In this document: positions 8,096-18,800 of the stretch, piece after piece | How the letters are laid out: each line of letters opens with the position of its first letter | How positions within the stretch are numbered: the stretch's first letter is position 1 | Assembly (NCBI GenBank): GCA_002309615.1 | Contig: DBXT01000057.1 | Span: 1 to 64,000 of the forward strand | Source of the DNA: Bacteroidales bacterium UBA1205 | GTDB taxonomy: Bacteria > Bacteroidota > Bacteroidia > Bacteroidales > WCHB1-69 | DNA length: 64,000 bases | Direction: 5' to 3' | Position numbers and translations under genes: made by a program | Notes under the pieces: generated by a model | Databases searched by the model: none | Told to the model about the DNA's origin: nothing | Seen by the model: only the letters and a program-made list of their open reading frames with translations

Positions 8096-9331
8096 ATGCA
8101 ACATATAGAAAAATTATTCAAAGGTAAAACAGTAGCTATTTTATCGGGTGGAGGAGATACTCCGGCAATTAATTCAAGTATAGAGAACATACGTAACAGG
8201 GCGCTTATTCTGGGCTTTAAAGTGTATGGAATACGCCAAGGTTGGAAAGGCCTGTTGGGAGAAGGAGATATAGTGGATTTAACCAATCAGCCGTACAATG
8301 GTGCATATGGTGGAACAGCCTTGTGTTCCAGCAGAACCAATCCTTTTCCTTCGGAAAAAAATCCTGAAGACAGAGTGCCGCAAATAGTGGCTAACCTCAA
8401 ACGTTATAAAATAGATGTACTCATTACCATAGGCGGCGATGATACTAACGGAGCAGCCAAACGTTTGTACGAAAGAGAAGGTATTCCTGTAATAGGTTTC
8501 CCCAAAACCATAGATAACGATTTGCGTACCCGTACCATCCATACTTACGAGGGAAAAGAAATAGAAGCAGTGCTTTGTCCGGGCTATCCCACCGCAGCTT
8601 TGAGAGTGAGTGAAATGGCCCGTCATTTGCGTTCTACCAACGAATCGCATCAAAGAATCATGGTGTTGGAGGTAATGGGCAGGGATGCCGGTTGGCTTAC
8701 CGGAAGTGCCGTTTTCGGCGGTGCCGAATTGGCATTGGTACCCGAATATGAAATGACAGCCGAACGCAAAGAAAGATTTTTCAATGTGGTAAAAGAAAAA
8801 TACCAAGAAAAGAAAAATTTAATAATAGCAGTTTCAGAAGGTGTTCGTTGGTGGGATGAAGCCTCCGAAAAATTGAGCATGGTGTATGCCAGCTCCGAAA
8901 CAGACGAATACGGACATCCTCGTTTTGGCGGTGTTAGCGGTGTAATAGCCTCCGAAATCTCCAATCGTTTAGGAATATCCGCTCGCTCACAAATATCCGG
9001 CTATTATCCTCGTTCGGGTTTTTGTTGTGAATACGACAAATTGCTCACATCCACTTTAGCCGACAAAGTGTTGGATTTGTTGTTGAGAGAAGATTACGGT
9101 AAAATGCCTGTGATGAATAAAATAGTTCCCAGAGAGCAATTAGAGGAATATAACACTTCCACCATAGATATGGGTTGCATAGGAAACAGGCCGTTGCAAG
9201 ATGCTTATTACGACACCGATAATTTTATCTTTACCGATGCCTATGTCAATTTCTTGTCAAATATATTAGGAAAGCCCTATTTGCCAGAGTTCGGCTATAA
9301 GTTCGCGAAGGTTAATCCGGATATGTTATAG
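8096..9331 (+). CDS. 6-phosphofructokinase, probably PPi-dependent
   Basis: Glycolytic phosphofructokinase of 411 residues that phosphorylates fructose 6-phosphate. Seen: the N-terminal ILSGGGDTPAIN loop (15-26), GGDDTNGAA (113-121), PKTIDND (136-142, catalytic Asp140), MGRDAGWL and a C-terminal ISGYYPRSG region. In this family a Gly after GGD and a Gly in PGTIDND mark ATP enzymes, whereas Asp (GGDD) and Lys (PKTIDND) mark pyrophosphate-using enzymes. Both marker positions here are of the PPi type, so I predict a reversible PPi-PFK. The start at 8096 is set by the promoter at 8058-8065. No terminator was seen before the next gene. Confidence 0.93.
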   Translation: MQHIEKLFKGKTVAILSGGGDTPAINSSIENIRNRALILGFKVYGIRQGWKGLLGEGDIVDLTNQPYNGAYGGTALCSSRTNPFPSEKNPEDRVPQIVANLKRYKIDVLITIGGDDTNGAAKRLYEREGIPVIGFPKTIDNDLRTRTIHTYEGKEIEAVLCPGYPTAALRVSEMARHLRSTNESHQRIMVLEVMGRDAGWLTGSAVFGGAELALVPEYEMTAERKERFFNVVKEKYQEKKNLIIAVSEGVRWWDEASEKLSMVYASSETDEYGHPRFGGVSGVIASEISNRLGISARSQISGYYPRSGFCCEYDKLLTSTLADKVLDLLLREDYGKMPVMNKIVPREQLEEYNTSTIDMGCIGNRPLQDAYYDTDNFIFTDAYVNFLSNILGKPYLPEFGYKFAKVNPDML

Positions 9332-9393
9332 TCCGTTAAATATTGGTTTGGCATCCTTTTGGTATATACAAAAAGTATAGATAATTCAAAAGT

Positions 9394-9813
9394 ATGAAGA
9401 AGGTAGTTTTGATAATGGTTTGTGCACTATTTAATATTACTATATATGCACAGCAGAGTAAGACAACAACAACACACAAAACCACGGTAACGCAACCGGA
9501 GAAAGCTTATTTTGCATTAGACACCCAGCAGGTGTCTTTTGGCAGGCTTACTATCGGTAATGCCAAAACCATGGAAGTGAAATTTACCAACACAGGTAAA
9601 AAAACATTGGTGTTGATGGATGTATATACCAATTGCGGATGCACCACGGTAGACTGGCCGAAAGATCCGTTTGCTCCCGGTAAATCGGGGGTGATAAAAA
9701 TAACCTATAATCCTACGGAAGAAGGTCCGTTTAATAAGGCCGTGTGGATATATACCAATGCTTCCAACAAACAGGAGGAAATAAAAATAGAAGGTTTTGT
9801 AGTAGAAAAATAA
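9394..9813 (+). CDS. DUF1573 secreted protein
   Basis: Predicted exported protein of 139 residues with a signal peptide ending near IYAQ. One DUF1573 domain follows, an Ig-like beta-sandwich with the patterns VSFGRLTIG, KFTNTGKKTLVL, the paired-cysteine motif NCGCT and FAPGKSGVIKITYNP. DUF1573 proteins are very frequent in Bacteroidota; the role is unknown, presumably periplasmic or surface structural. A second DUF1573 gene follows after 16 bases and is a diverged tandem paralogue. Confidence 0.88.
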   Translation: MKKVVLIMVCALFNITIYAQQSKTTTTHKTTVTQPEKAYFALDTQQVSFGRLTIGNAKTMEVKFTNTGKKTLVLMDVYTNCGCTTVDWPKDPFAPGKSGVIKITYNPTEEGPFNKAVWIYTNASNKQEEIKIEGFVVEK

Positions 9814-9829
9814 TTAAAAATACAATGTT

Positions 9830-10303
9830 ATGAAAAAGGTGTTTTCATTAATAGGAGTGTTATGCATATTGAGTATTAATATGGCATTTGCACAAGCAGA
9901 TAAAACAACTTCCAAAGTAAAAAAAGGAAGAGTGCCTGAAATAACGTTTGATAAGATGGAACATGATTATGGCACTATATACGAAGGAGATAACGGCACT
10001 TGTGAATTTAAATTCAAAAACACGGGAAAAGAGCCTTTAATATTAAGCAATGTATATTCCAGTTGCGGATGCACCGTTCCTACATGGCCCAAAGAGGCTA
10101 TTATGCCCGGCAAAACAGCCGTGATAGGGGTAAAATACAACACCAGCCGTATAGGTGTTATCAACAAAAAAATAACGGTGATATCCAATGCAGAAGCATC
10201 ACCGAGGGTGGAATTGCAGATAAAAGGAAATGTAAAGCCTAAAGCAGAGGCGGAATATCCCGAAAAAGCACAAAGCCCTATGCAAGCCAAGCCGACGAAA
10301 TAA
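9830..10303 (+). CDS. DUF1573 secreted protein (tandem paralogue)
   Basis: Exported protein of 157 residues with a signal peptide ending near MAFAQA. It carries a DUF1573 domain with DYGTIYEGD, KFKNTGKEPLIL, SCGCT and PGKTAVIGVKYN. Compared with its upstream neighbour it has a longer Lys/Pro/Ala-rich tail of about 20 residues. It lies in a tight gene row (gaps of 16 and 15 bases), suggesting cotranscription with the neighbouring DUF1573 gene and the asparagine synthetase B-like gene. Confidence 0.88.
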   Translation: MKKVFSLIGVLCILSINMAFAQADKTTSKVKKGRVPEITFDKMEHDYGTIYEGDNGTCEFKFKNTGKEPLILSNVYSSCGCTVPTWPKEAIMPGKTAVIGVKYNTSRIGVINKKITVISNAEASPRVELQIKGNVKPKAEAEYPEKAQSPMQAKPTK

Positions 10304-10318
10304 TATTTTGCTTTTGGA

Positions 10319-11584
10319 ATGAAAGCAAAATATAGTTTTCTGTTGGCATTTTGTTTGTTGATAGTAGTTTCAACACATGCTTCCTATTTGCTTATCCCCA
10401 TGGATAAGTCTCAAACCAACCATCTAAAATCGTATGGAATAGCCTATTGGTTGTTGCAACAAGAGGTGGAAGTGAGTTGGTTGCTCAATTATAGGGGCGG
10501 AAGTTTTATGTGTACCTATAACGAATCTTTTGTTTCCGAATGTAAAATTCGAGGGGTGAGTTATCAAGTGTTAGCCGATGTACAGGCAACGGCTATTTTG
10601 AGTCAAATAGCACAGCAAGATGAAAACATGTGTGAAATAAAACTCAACAAGGCTCCCCGTATAGCCGTGTATTCTCCCAAAAACAAATTACCATGGGATG
10701 ATGCCGTTACTTTGGTGCTGACTTACGCCGAAATTCCTTACGATGTAATATACGATGAAGAAGTGTATGCGGGAGTGCTGCCCGGTTACGATTGGCTGCA
10801 TTTGCATCATGAGGATTTTACCGGTCAATACGGAAAGTTTTGGGCCAATTATCACAACGCACAATGGTATAAAGAAGATGTACAACAGCAAGAAGCCATG
10901 GCCAAAAAGTTAGGCTTTTCCAAGGTTTCGTTGTTGAAATTGGCGGTAGCCAAAAAAATAAGGGATTTTGTTGCAGGAGGAGGTTATATGTTTGCCATGT
11001 GTTCCGCTCCGGACAGTTTTGATATTGCTTTAGCGGCAGAAGGGGTGGATATATGTGATGTTCCTTTTGACGGAGACCCTATGACCCCTAATGCACAAGA
11101 CAAACTTAACTTTGACAACACCCTCGCATTTTATAATTTTCATATATCTACCAATCCTTATGAATATGAGGTGTCGGATATAGATATCAATCCTTCGGTG
11201 CATAGAACCAACAGAAATAGTGATTTTTTCACCTTGTTTGACTTTTCCGCCAAATGGGACCCCGTACCCACCATGTTGTGTCAAAATCACTATCAGGTGC
11301 TCAGAGGGTTTATGGGTCAGACAACGGCTTTTAGAAAAGACAAAATAAAACCCAATATTACCGTACTGGGAGAAAATAAAGCCATGGATGAAGTGCGTTA
11401 TATTCACGGAAGTTACGGAAAAGGCACTTTCACCTTTTTAGGCGGGCACGACCCCGAAGATTACGAACATTATGTCGGTGACCCTCCTACCGATTTGAAT
11501 TTATATCCCAATTCGGAAGGATATAGATTAATATTAAATAATGTATTGTTTCCGGCAGCCAAAAAAGAAAAACACAAAACCTAA
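10319..11584 (+). CDS. Secreted protein of the Bacteroidota 'asparagine synthetase B' annotation class, GATase-like
   Basis: Exported protein of 421 residues with a signal peptide ending near THASY. Proteins like this are often annotated asparagine synthetase B in Bacteroidota, but no Ntn-type N-terminal Cys glutaminase and no SGGxDS pyrophosphatase loop are present, so that name is unsupported. The sequence instead looks like a class-I glutamine-amidotransferase-like fold: RIAVYSPKNKLPWDD begins a beta-alpha unit, GGGYMFAMCSAPDSF places Cys228 at a nucleophile-elbow-like turn, and HGSYGKGTFTFLGGHDPEDYEH supplies candidate His residues. Substrate unknown; activity is inference. It is followed after 5 bases by a small lipoprotein. 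Confidence 0.7.
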   Translation: MKAKYSFLLAFCLLIVVSTHASYLLIPMDKSQTNHLKSYGIAYWLLQQEVEVSWLLNYRGGSFMCTYNESFVSECKIRGVSYQVLADVQATAILSQIAQQDENMCEIKLNKAPRIAVYSPKNKLPWDDAVTLVLTYAEIPYDVIYDEEVYAGVLPGYDWLHLHHEDFTGQYGKFWANYHNAQWYKEDVQQQEAMAKKLGFSKVSLLKLAVAKKIRDFVAGGGYMFAMCSAPDSFDIALAAEGVDICDVPFDGDPMTPNAQDKLNFDNTLAFYNFHISTNPYEYEVSDIDINPSVHRTNRNSDFFTLFDFSAKWDPVPTMLCQNHYQVLRGFMGQTTAFRKDKIKPNITVLGENKAMDEVRYIHGSYGKGTFTFLGGHDPEDYEHYVGDPPTDLNLYPNSEGYRLILNNVLFPAAKKEKHKT

Positions 11585-11589
11585 AATTT

Positions 11590-11895
11590 ATGTTCAATAG
11601 ACGAATATTCAAAAATATACATTACAGTATTATATTATTGGTTTTGACCGTTTTTTGTCTTACCGTAAGTTCGTGCCGCACTGCCGGAGAAAGAGCTCAA
11701 ATACAAGTTGCCAAAGCTCAAGAGCAAAAGAGGAAAGAAGGTTATAAAGAATATAAAAAAGCCTACAAGCGGCATTTGGAAAATCAAAGCAAAGATACAC
11801 GCAAGCGTATAAAAAAACAAATACGGGCTAAAAAGAAAGAATACCGCCGACAGGGCATGGGTGGCCGGTTCAAACCCGCCTGCATTCCGGACTGA
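11590..11895 (+). CDS. Small basic lipoprotein
   Basis: Predicted lipoprotein of 101 residues with Cys29 after a hydrophobic segment (LTVSSC). The mature part is strongly basic and predicted helical or coiled-coil (repeated Lys/Arg/Glu/Gln, with RKRIKKQIRAKKKEYRR near the C-terminus). The basic helix might contact an acidic surface or peptidoglycan, but nothing specific is recognisable. It is the last gene of the row starting at 9394. Confidence 0.72.
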   Translation: MFNRRIFKNIHYSIILLVLTVFCLTVSSCRTAGERAQIQVAKAQEQKRKEGYKEYKKAYKRHLENQSKDTRKRIKKQIRAKKKEYRRQGMGGRFKPACIPD

Positions 11896-11903
11896 TTTTT
11901 TTA

Positions 11904-11925
11904 TTTCAACAAAAAATTGTTGAAA
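11904..11925 (+). terminator. Hairpin after the small lipoprotein, weak terminator
   Basis: A 9-bp stem TTTCAACAA/TTGTTGAAA with an AAAA loop, shortly after the stop. The T run lies before rather than after the stem, so termination on the plus strand is uncertain. Confidence 0.4.
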
Positions 11926-12024
11926 CTATTATACGAACAATTTTATTAGATTGTTTATTAGGTATTTAAGTTTTCAACAGCATTGTTTTCTATATAAAAA
12001 GTTATTTTGTATTGAAAATATTGG

Positions 12025-12032
12025 TATTTTTG
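12025..12032 (+). promoter_or_regulatory. -7 promoter box of the TonB receptor
   Basis: TATTTTTG fits TAnnTTTG, with a TTTG at 12006-12009 as a possible -33 element (spacing slightly short). The box is 16 bases before the ATG at 12049 and 31 before the alternative ATG at 12064. Confidence 0.5.
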
Positions 12033-12048
12033 TCAGTCTGAAAAAGTA

Positions 12049-15000
12049 ATGGATAAAATTTTTATGAATATGCTTAGAAAAATACTTTTTACACTTGTAA
12101 TAGTGTTATTTATGGGTAGTATGGCTTTAGGGCAGAATGCTACGATTAAAGGAAAAGTTACCGAAACAGATGGAAAAACTCCCATCGAGTTTGCAAATGT
12201 GCAGCTGATGCAAGAGGGCTCGTTGGTGATGGGAGCTGTTACGGATGAGGACGGTCAATATACACTTAAACCTATATCGGCAGGTAAATATGACCTTATT
12301 GTAACTTTTACCGGATATGCCAAATATAACTTAACAGGCTTGGAAGTGCATGGTAGTGAAATTAAGATTCAAGATGTGACCATGAGTTCTTCCGCCATAG
12401 TAAAAGGGGAAGTAAAGGTTGTTGCAGAACGTCCGTTGTTTTCTAAGGATCAAACAGTTACAGAAGATAGGGTTACCTCGGAAGAAATGAATAATATGGC
12501 CGGTAAATCCGTATCCAACGTATTGTCCACCATGGCCGGTGTTACAGTAAGTTCCGGTGGTGGTATGAACGTACGTGGTAATCGTGACGGGCAAACGGCA
12601 TATTATGTTGATGGTGTTAAAACATCTTCCGTTCCTCAAGGTGCTATCGGAGAAATGGCTCTTTTGATGGGAGCTCTTCCTGCAAAATACGGTGACGCTA
12701 CCTCTGTAGTAGAAATCGAAACCAAAGGCCCTTCTCGTGAACATCACGGAAATGTAGAGGCAACAGGTAGTATAGACGGTTATAATTCTTTTGGTTTGCA
12801 GTTTGACTTTTCCGGTCCTATAGGCAAACAAAAAGAAGGCGCTACCAAGGTAGGATATTTAATTTCCGGTGAAGCCGGTTACAGCACCGGTGGTGCAGTA
12901 AGAGGCGGTTCCTACAGAGCCAGTCAAGAAACGATAGATTATTTAATACATAACCCCTTACGTGCAGCCGATGCTTCTTCTTCGGCAGCAGTGGCCATGA
13001 ATGCCAATTATGTTACTTTTTATCAAGAAGGAGAAATTCTTTCTTTGGAAGAAAAAAGAGCTCATCGTTTGCAAAATTCATGGTCTTATTCAGGACAGTT
13101 GGCAGGTAAAATAGACATACGTACTCCCAAAAACATTGACTTAATGTTCACAGGAAACGTTTCCTATGGTCGCGGAAGAAGTTATAACTTCAGCAATTCT
13201 TTGTTTAATTCCGCTAACAACGGCATGTCCAATTCCTTATCATGGAATGTGAATGCTCGTTTCACCCAACGTTTCAATTCCAACAAAGATGCTAAAATCC
13301 AAAATGCATTTTATCGTTTACAAGCATATTATATTCAATCCAATAGTCATAGTTATAGTCATATTCATAAAGATAATTTGTTCGACTATGGTTATATAGG
13401 TAAATTTGAACATACTATGTCCAAATATTATCAAGGTAATCAGGAAGTGGAGCTTGAAAATGGTGAAATCATTTCCACCAACGCTCTTTCCACCTATTAT
13501 ATATCAGATGTAAAATTCACCCCCGGTTCACAAAATTACGCTTTGGCTCAATATACTTTAGGAGCGTATGAACGTGCAGGCGGTACTATAGTAAACGATG
13601 AATATCTTCAAAGATACAAAGGTTTGCGTAACGGAGATTATCCGGGTTCTGCGGCATATGGTTTGTTTACCGCTCCCGGTATTCCTTACAACGGTAACGG
13701 CTATTCCTCCAGTGACCGTATAGGTGCTAAAGCAATGGTATCGTTTGATATTAAAGGTAAAGAAGGAAAAGACCATAATATAGAATTCGGTTTTGAATAT
13801 ATTCAAACCACCTCACGCAGTTATTCCATTTCTCCTGTAGGATTATGGACATTAATGCGTCAATATGCCAATTCACATATTCAAGAGTTGGATAAAAACA
13901 ATCCTATATTCTATTATGATGAAAACGGTCAAATGATAGACACCGTTGACTACAAACGTTTGGTCAGTGTGGATGCCCAAAGCACATTTGACAAAAACAT
14001 AAGAGCTAAATTAGGTGCTGCAGAAGATGAATGGATAGACATAGACGCATACGATCCTTCCACCTATTCTTTGGATATGTTCAGTGCAGAAGAATTGTTT
14101 AACGGTGGTAACAATATAGTATCTTATTACGGTTATAATTATACCGGAAATAAGAAAATAAACAAAGCCATCACCATGTCGGATATGCAAAATTGGTTTA
14201 ATGAAAGCGATAAATCTTCTAAAAGAGATTTCTCTGTTATAGGAGCTTCCAAGCCCATACGTATGGCTGCTTACATTCAAGATAAATTTGCTATCAAGAG
14301 TTTGTATTTCAGTTTAGGTTTGCGTTTAGACATATTTGACAATAACCAACCTTACGTTAAAGACCTTTTCTTGTATAGAGAATCATATACTGTAAAAGAA
14401 GCACAAAATGCAGGTTTAATTTCGAAAGAAACTTATGTTCCTGATTTTATTAGCGGTAGTGATGATTATTACGTATATGTACAAGATGCTGCCTCACAAG
14501 ATGTAACCATTACCGCATATCGTAAGGGTTTAACATGGTACGATGCCGATGGTAATGAGGTAACCGATGCCGCTACTTTGGCAGCCGCTGCCGGACAACC
14601 CAACCTTTTACCTTTGTTAAAAGACCTTCCGGGTGCATCGGATGTAACAAAAGTAAATTATAAGGCATTTGCAGATTATACACCTACATTCTCTAACGGA
14701 GGTATTACCCTTTCTCCTCGTATTTCTTTCTCATTTGTGGTAGGTGAAAGTTCGGTATTTTCCGCCAGCTATAATATAGTTACCAACACCGCTTCCCAAC
14801 GTTTGAATCCGCTTTCGTATCTCTATTTTGAAAAATTTGCAGGTGCATCTTCAACATTCGCCAACCCTGGTTTGAAACCTGAAAGAAGCATAGATTACGA
14901 AGTGGGTTTCCAACAAGGAATCACCAAAGATTTAAAAGTTGAATTCAAAGCATATTATAGCGAAAAACGTGATCAAGTAGTGGTTTATCACTATAACCAA

Positions 15001-15798
15001 GCTTATCCTCAAAGTTACTATTCTTACACCAATATGGACTTTGGTACCACACAAGGTTTCTTGTTCGGTTTAACCATGCGTAGAGTGAAGAATGTATCTT
15101 TCAGAGCAAGCTATACTTTACAATTTGCTAAAGGTACCGGTTCGGATGCAAGTTCCACTTTGGCTTTAATTCGTTCAGGACAACCTAACTTGCGTACTTT
15201 AACCACATTGGATTATGACCAACGTCATAAAATCAATTTCAATTTTGAATATTCATTCGGTTTCGGCAATGATTATAACGGACCTCGTTCCACCAAAGCA
15301 TTGGAAAACGGTCGTTCAAGAGAAATCAATTGGTTACAAGGAGCCGGTCTTAGTTTGCAATTAGGCGTGGGTAGCGGTTTGCCGTATACTCGTTCAAGCG
15401 TGGCTTATTCAACCATAGTAAATCAAGGCAGCCGAAGTGTAGAAGGAGCCATCAACGGTTCTCGTATGCCTTGGGTGGTAGATTGCAATATGAAAATCTG
15501 GAAAGATTTTATTTTCACTATAAAGAAAGATGAGGATATTAGAAAACAAAAGAGCGGATATTTAAGAGTATATGTATCCATGATGAATTTGTTTAATATT
15601 AAGAAAGTAAGATCAGTTTACTCCTATACAGGAAGTCCGATTGATGATGGTTTCTTAACCGCTAATGATTTTCAACAATATATAGCAGCACAAGAAAATG
15701 TTCAATCTTTCACGGATTATTATAGGATCAGAGTACAAGGAATCAACGCACATGGTTCTCCTATGACGGCAGAATTAGGTGTTGCATTTAGTTTTTAG
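12049..15798 (+). CDS. TonB-dependent receptor with carboxypeptidase-regulatory-like domain
   Basis: Outer-membrane receptor of 1249 residues. A signal peptide (ending near MALGQ) is followed by a carboxypeptidase-regulatory-like beta sandwich (about residues 31-115: KGKVTETDGKTPIEFANV), then a plug domain (about 130-235, with MNVRGNRDGQTAYYVDGVK) and a large beta-barrel ending in the terminal aromatic VAFSF expected for BAM insertion. The start may be 12049, 12064 or 12070; the later ones give a more typical signal peptide. It lies directly upstream of a huge T9SS cargo and a PorV-like protein, and not with a SusD gene. That argues against a glycan-uptake SusCD pair and for a role in a surface or secretion complex. 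Confidence 0.93.
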   Translation: MDKIFMNMLRKILFTLVIVLFMGSMALGQNATIKGKVTETDGKTPIEFANVQLMQEGSLVMGAVTDEDGQYTLKPISAGKYDLIVTFTGYAKYNLTGLEVHGSEIKIQDVTMSSSAIVKGEVKVVAERPLFSKDQTVTEDRVTSEEMNNMAGKSVSNVLSTMAGVTVSSGGGMNVRGNRDGQTAYYVDGVKTSSVPQGAIGEMALLMGALPAKYGDATSVVEIETKGPSREHHGNVEATGSIDGYNSFGLQFDFSGPIGKQKEGATKVGYLISGEAGYSTGGAVRGGSYRASQETIDYLIHNPLRAADASSSAAVAMNANYVTFYQEGEILSLEEKRAHRLQNSWSYSGQLAGKIDIRTPKNIDLMFTGNVSYGRGRSYNFSNSLFNSANNGMSNSLSWNVNARFTQRFNSNKDAKIQNAFYRLQAYYIQSNSHSYSHIHKDNLFDYGYIGKFEHTMSKYYQGNQEVELENGEIISTNALSTYYISDVKFTPGSQNYALAQYTLGAYERAGGTIVNDEYLQRYKGLRNGDYPGSAAYGLFTAPGIPYNGNGYSSSDRIGAKAMVSFDIKGKEGKDHNIEFGFEYIQTTSRSYSISPVGLWTLMRQYANSHIQELDKNNPIFYYDENGQMIDTVDYKRLVSVDAQSTFDKNIRAKLGAAEDEWIDIDAYDPSTYSLDMFSAEELFNGGNNIVSYYGYNYTGNKKINKAITMSDMQNWFNESDKSSKRDFSVIGASKPIRMAAYIQDKFAIKSLYFSLGLRLDIFDNNQPYVKDLFLYRESYTVKEAQNAGLISKETYVPDFISGSDDYYVYVQDAASQDVTITAYRKGLTWYDADGNEVTDAATLAAAAGQPNLLPLLKDLPGASDVTKVNYKAFADYTPTFSNGGITLSPRISFSFVVGESSVFSASYNIVTNTASQRLNPLSYLYFEKFAGASSTFANPGLKPERSIDYEVGFQQGITKDLKVEFKAYYSEKRDQVVVYHYNQAYPQSYYSYTNMDFGTTQGFLFGLTMRRVKNVSFRASYTLQFAKGTGSDASSTLALIRSGQPNLRTLTTLDYDQRHKINFNFEYSFGFGNDYNGPRSTKALENGRSREINWLQGAGLSLQLGVGSGLPYTRSSVAYSTIVNQGSRSVEGAINGSRMPWVVDCNMKIWKDFIFTIKKDEDIRKQKSGYLRVYVSMMNLFNIKKVRSVYSYTGSPIDDGFLTANDFQQYIAAQENVQSFTDYYRIRVQGINAHGSPMTAELGVAFSF

Positions 15799-15833
15799 TA
15801 AATAGGGTAAAAAATTAAGAAAAAGATATCATA

Positions 15834-18800
15834 ATGAAAAATATCGTTAAACTATTTAGTATTGTTATAGTAGCATCATTGACGACTATGGGCACAGCAA
15901 AGGCAGAGTTATTTGTTGGAGACCCTGTACGAAAAGCTACTGTTATGAGTAGAAAGGCTGCCGAATGTGTACCTGCATCCGGTTCAAGTCAATTAAGTGT
16001 GAACAACGTTCGTGCTTATATCGAAACCAGTGGTTCTATGTGGTTTCAAAGCAGTAAAGCGCAATATTTCATCCCTAAATCCGGTAATGCCTCTTCCATG
16101 TTTGCCGCAGCATTATGGATTGGTGGTATGGACGTTGCAGGTCAGTTAAAATTGGCTGCATTGCGATTCAAACAGATAGGTAACGACTTCTGGCCGGGGC
16201 CGCTGTTGTTGAGTGATGCAACAATAGACCAAGCCACATGTTCAATGTACGATAAACATTTTTACATGACCAAAGTAATGGCTCGAAACCATAGAGATAG
16301 TTTTAACTTACCGGGCTATACCATGCCTAAAGAAATTAAAGAATGGCCGGGTAACCCTATAGACGGCAACTCCAAGCAAAGTTGGTATATTGCTCCTTAC
16401 GTGGATGTTGACGGTGACGGAAGTTACAATCCCGACAATGGTGATTATCCGTATTATGATTTCGACAACGATTTGTGCCCTTGGACAGAAAAAAACAGAT
16501 CTTTGGCAGCTGAAGGTCGTTTGCCTCAAACCATGGAAACACAAAATAATATTTCCACGGGAGGTATTATGGCAGACCAAGTGTTGAAAGGTGATGCCAC
16601 CTTATGGTGGATATTCAACGATAAAGGTGCAGCCCACACCGAAAGTAAAGGCCCGTCTATAGGTTTGGAAATCAGGGCCCAAGCCTTCGGTTTTGCTACC
16701 ACCGATGAATTGAATAATATGACATTCTATTCTTATGAAATCATCAACCGTTCCACTTATGAATTAACCGAAACTTATTTCAGTCAATGGGTAGACCCCG
16801 ATTTGGGATATTCAAAAGACGACTATGTGGGATGTGATGTTGAAAGAGGTTTGGGCTATTGCTACAACGGTACGGCAGTTGACGGTAATGGTCTTCCTAC
16901 CGAATATGGAGCCAACCCTCCTGCAGTAGGTGTTGACTTTTTCCAAGGTCCTTATTTGGATGCCGACGGTTATGATAACCCGTCTTATAAAGGTGACAAT
17001 TTTTATGGTCCTTCATTTTCGGTAAATTACGGCAATGTATGCGAAATAGTTACCGCACATGAAACCATGAGAGAGTTTACATGGCATCTTAAATTTGATA
17101 CCGCAAGCGGAGCTTGGATAGATACCACTGCTTATGTACCCGTAAGAGCTGAAGCTATCAACGGTGTGAATTTTGGTGACGGTATAGTGGATAACGAACG
17201 TTTTGGTATGAGACGTTTTGTATATCACAACAACGATAACTCCAATACCGGTGACCCGAGTATAGCTGTTGACTATTACAATATGTTAAGAGGTATTTGG
17301 AAAGATAACACGCCTATGCGTTATGGTGCCAATGGTCACTATAGCCAAACCGGTACAGGTGCTCCTGAATGTGACTTTATGTTTCCCGGTGACACCGACC
17401 CGTGTAATTGGGGTACCAAAGGAGAAAACCCCGGCTTGTTGTGGACAGAAGAAGCAGTGGGTAATGCTCCTGAAGACCGTCGTTTTATGCAGTCTGCCGG
17501 TCCGTTTACTTTGAAGGCCGGTTCTATCAACTATATCACTGTGGGTATTCCATGGGCAAGAGCAACAGGAACTCCTTGGGCTTCCGTTTTACTTTTGAAA
17601 GCCGTGGACGACAAAGCTCAAACTTTGTTTGAAAGCTGTTTTAAAGTAGTGGACGGTCCTGATGCTCCTGATTTGGTATTCCAAGAAATGGATCAAAAGG
17701 TGATATGCTACATTACCAATTCGGCATCTTCAAACAACTATAAAGAACTTTACGAAGAAGAAGATCCTTCTATTCCCAGATACAGAGTAAAATCATCTAT
17801 TGATACAGAAGTAGATACTTTACAAGTGGTGAGAATAGATACATTATTAGATATCAACGGTCAAGATTCTTTGGTGTATACAGTATATGACACCACCTAT
17901 ACAAGAGCTATAGAAAAATCAGATACCATATACCATGATATATATTATAAATTTGAAGGATACCAAATTTATCAATTAGCAGATGCCAATGTAGGTGCAG
18001 CCGAATTAACCGATCCCAGCAAAGCTCGTTTGGCATTCCAATGTGATATTAAAAACGGTGTGGCCACGTTGATTAATTATGAATATGATGCAACGGTAAG
18101 CACAGAAGTTCCGAAGTCTAAGGTGGAAGGTGTTGATAATGGTATCTCCCATAGTTTTGAACTCACGGAAGATAAATTCGGAGAAAGACTTATCAATCAC
18201 CAAAAATATTATTATATGGCAATAGCATATGCTTATAATAATTATGAACCTTATGGTACCAGTTCTGATAATCCGGACGGATTGTTCGGTCAAAAAGCTC
18301 CTTATTTGGCAGGTAATAAAAATGTTAAATTATACACCGTTATTCCTCACAAGAATGCTATAGAAGAAAACGGAACCATAGCTAATTCGGTATATGGAAC
18401 ACAACCTCAAATAACACAATTGGAAGGACAAGGAAACGGAGGTAACGCATTAAGACTTACCAAAGCAACGGTAGAAGAAATATTGGCAAACGGTAAAGCC
18501 GATAGTTTGGTATTTGAAATCAATGCAGGACCTATAGGTGTAAAAGTAATAGACCCCTTGCAGGTAGTGGGTTCTGATTATATAGTAAGATTCTTCAATC
18601 CCGACAGCACCAGCGACAATGTTACCGATGAAACAATGTGGCAATTGGAATATACCACCGCTTCGGGTAATGATACTATCATCGTTTCCGAACAACCTAT
18701 TTCGGTTCAAAACGAACAATTGTTTACCAATTTAGGTATTTCAATCTCTATCAACAATGCTAAATTCGTACCTTTGTGTGACTTTATAGACAAAGAAAAC

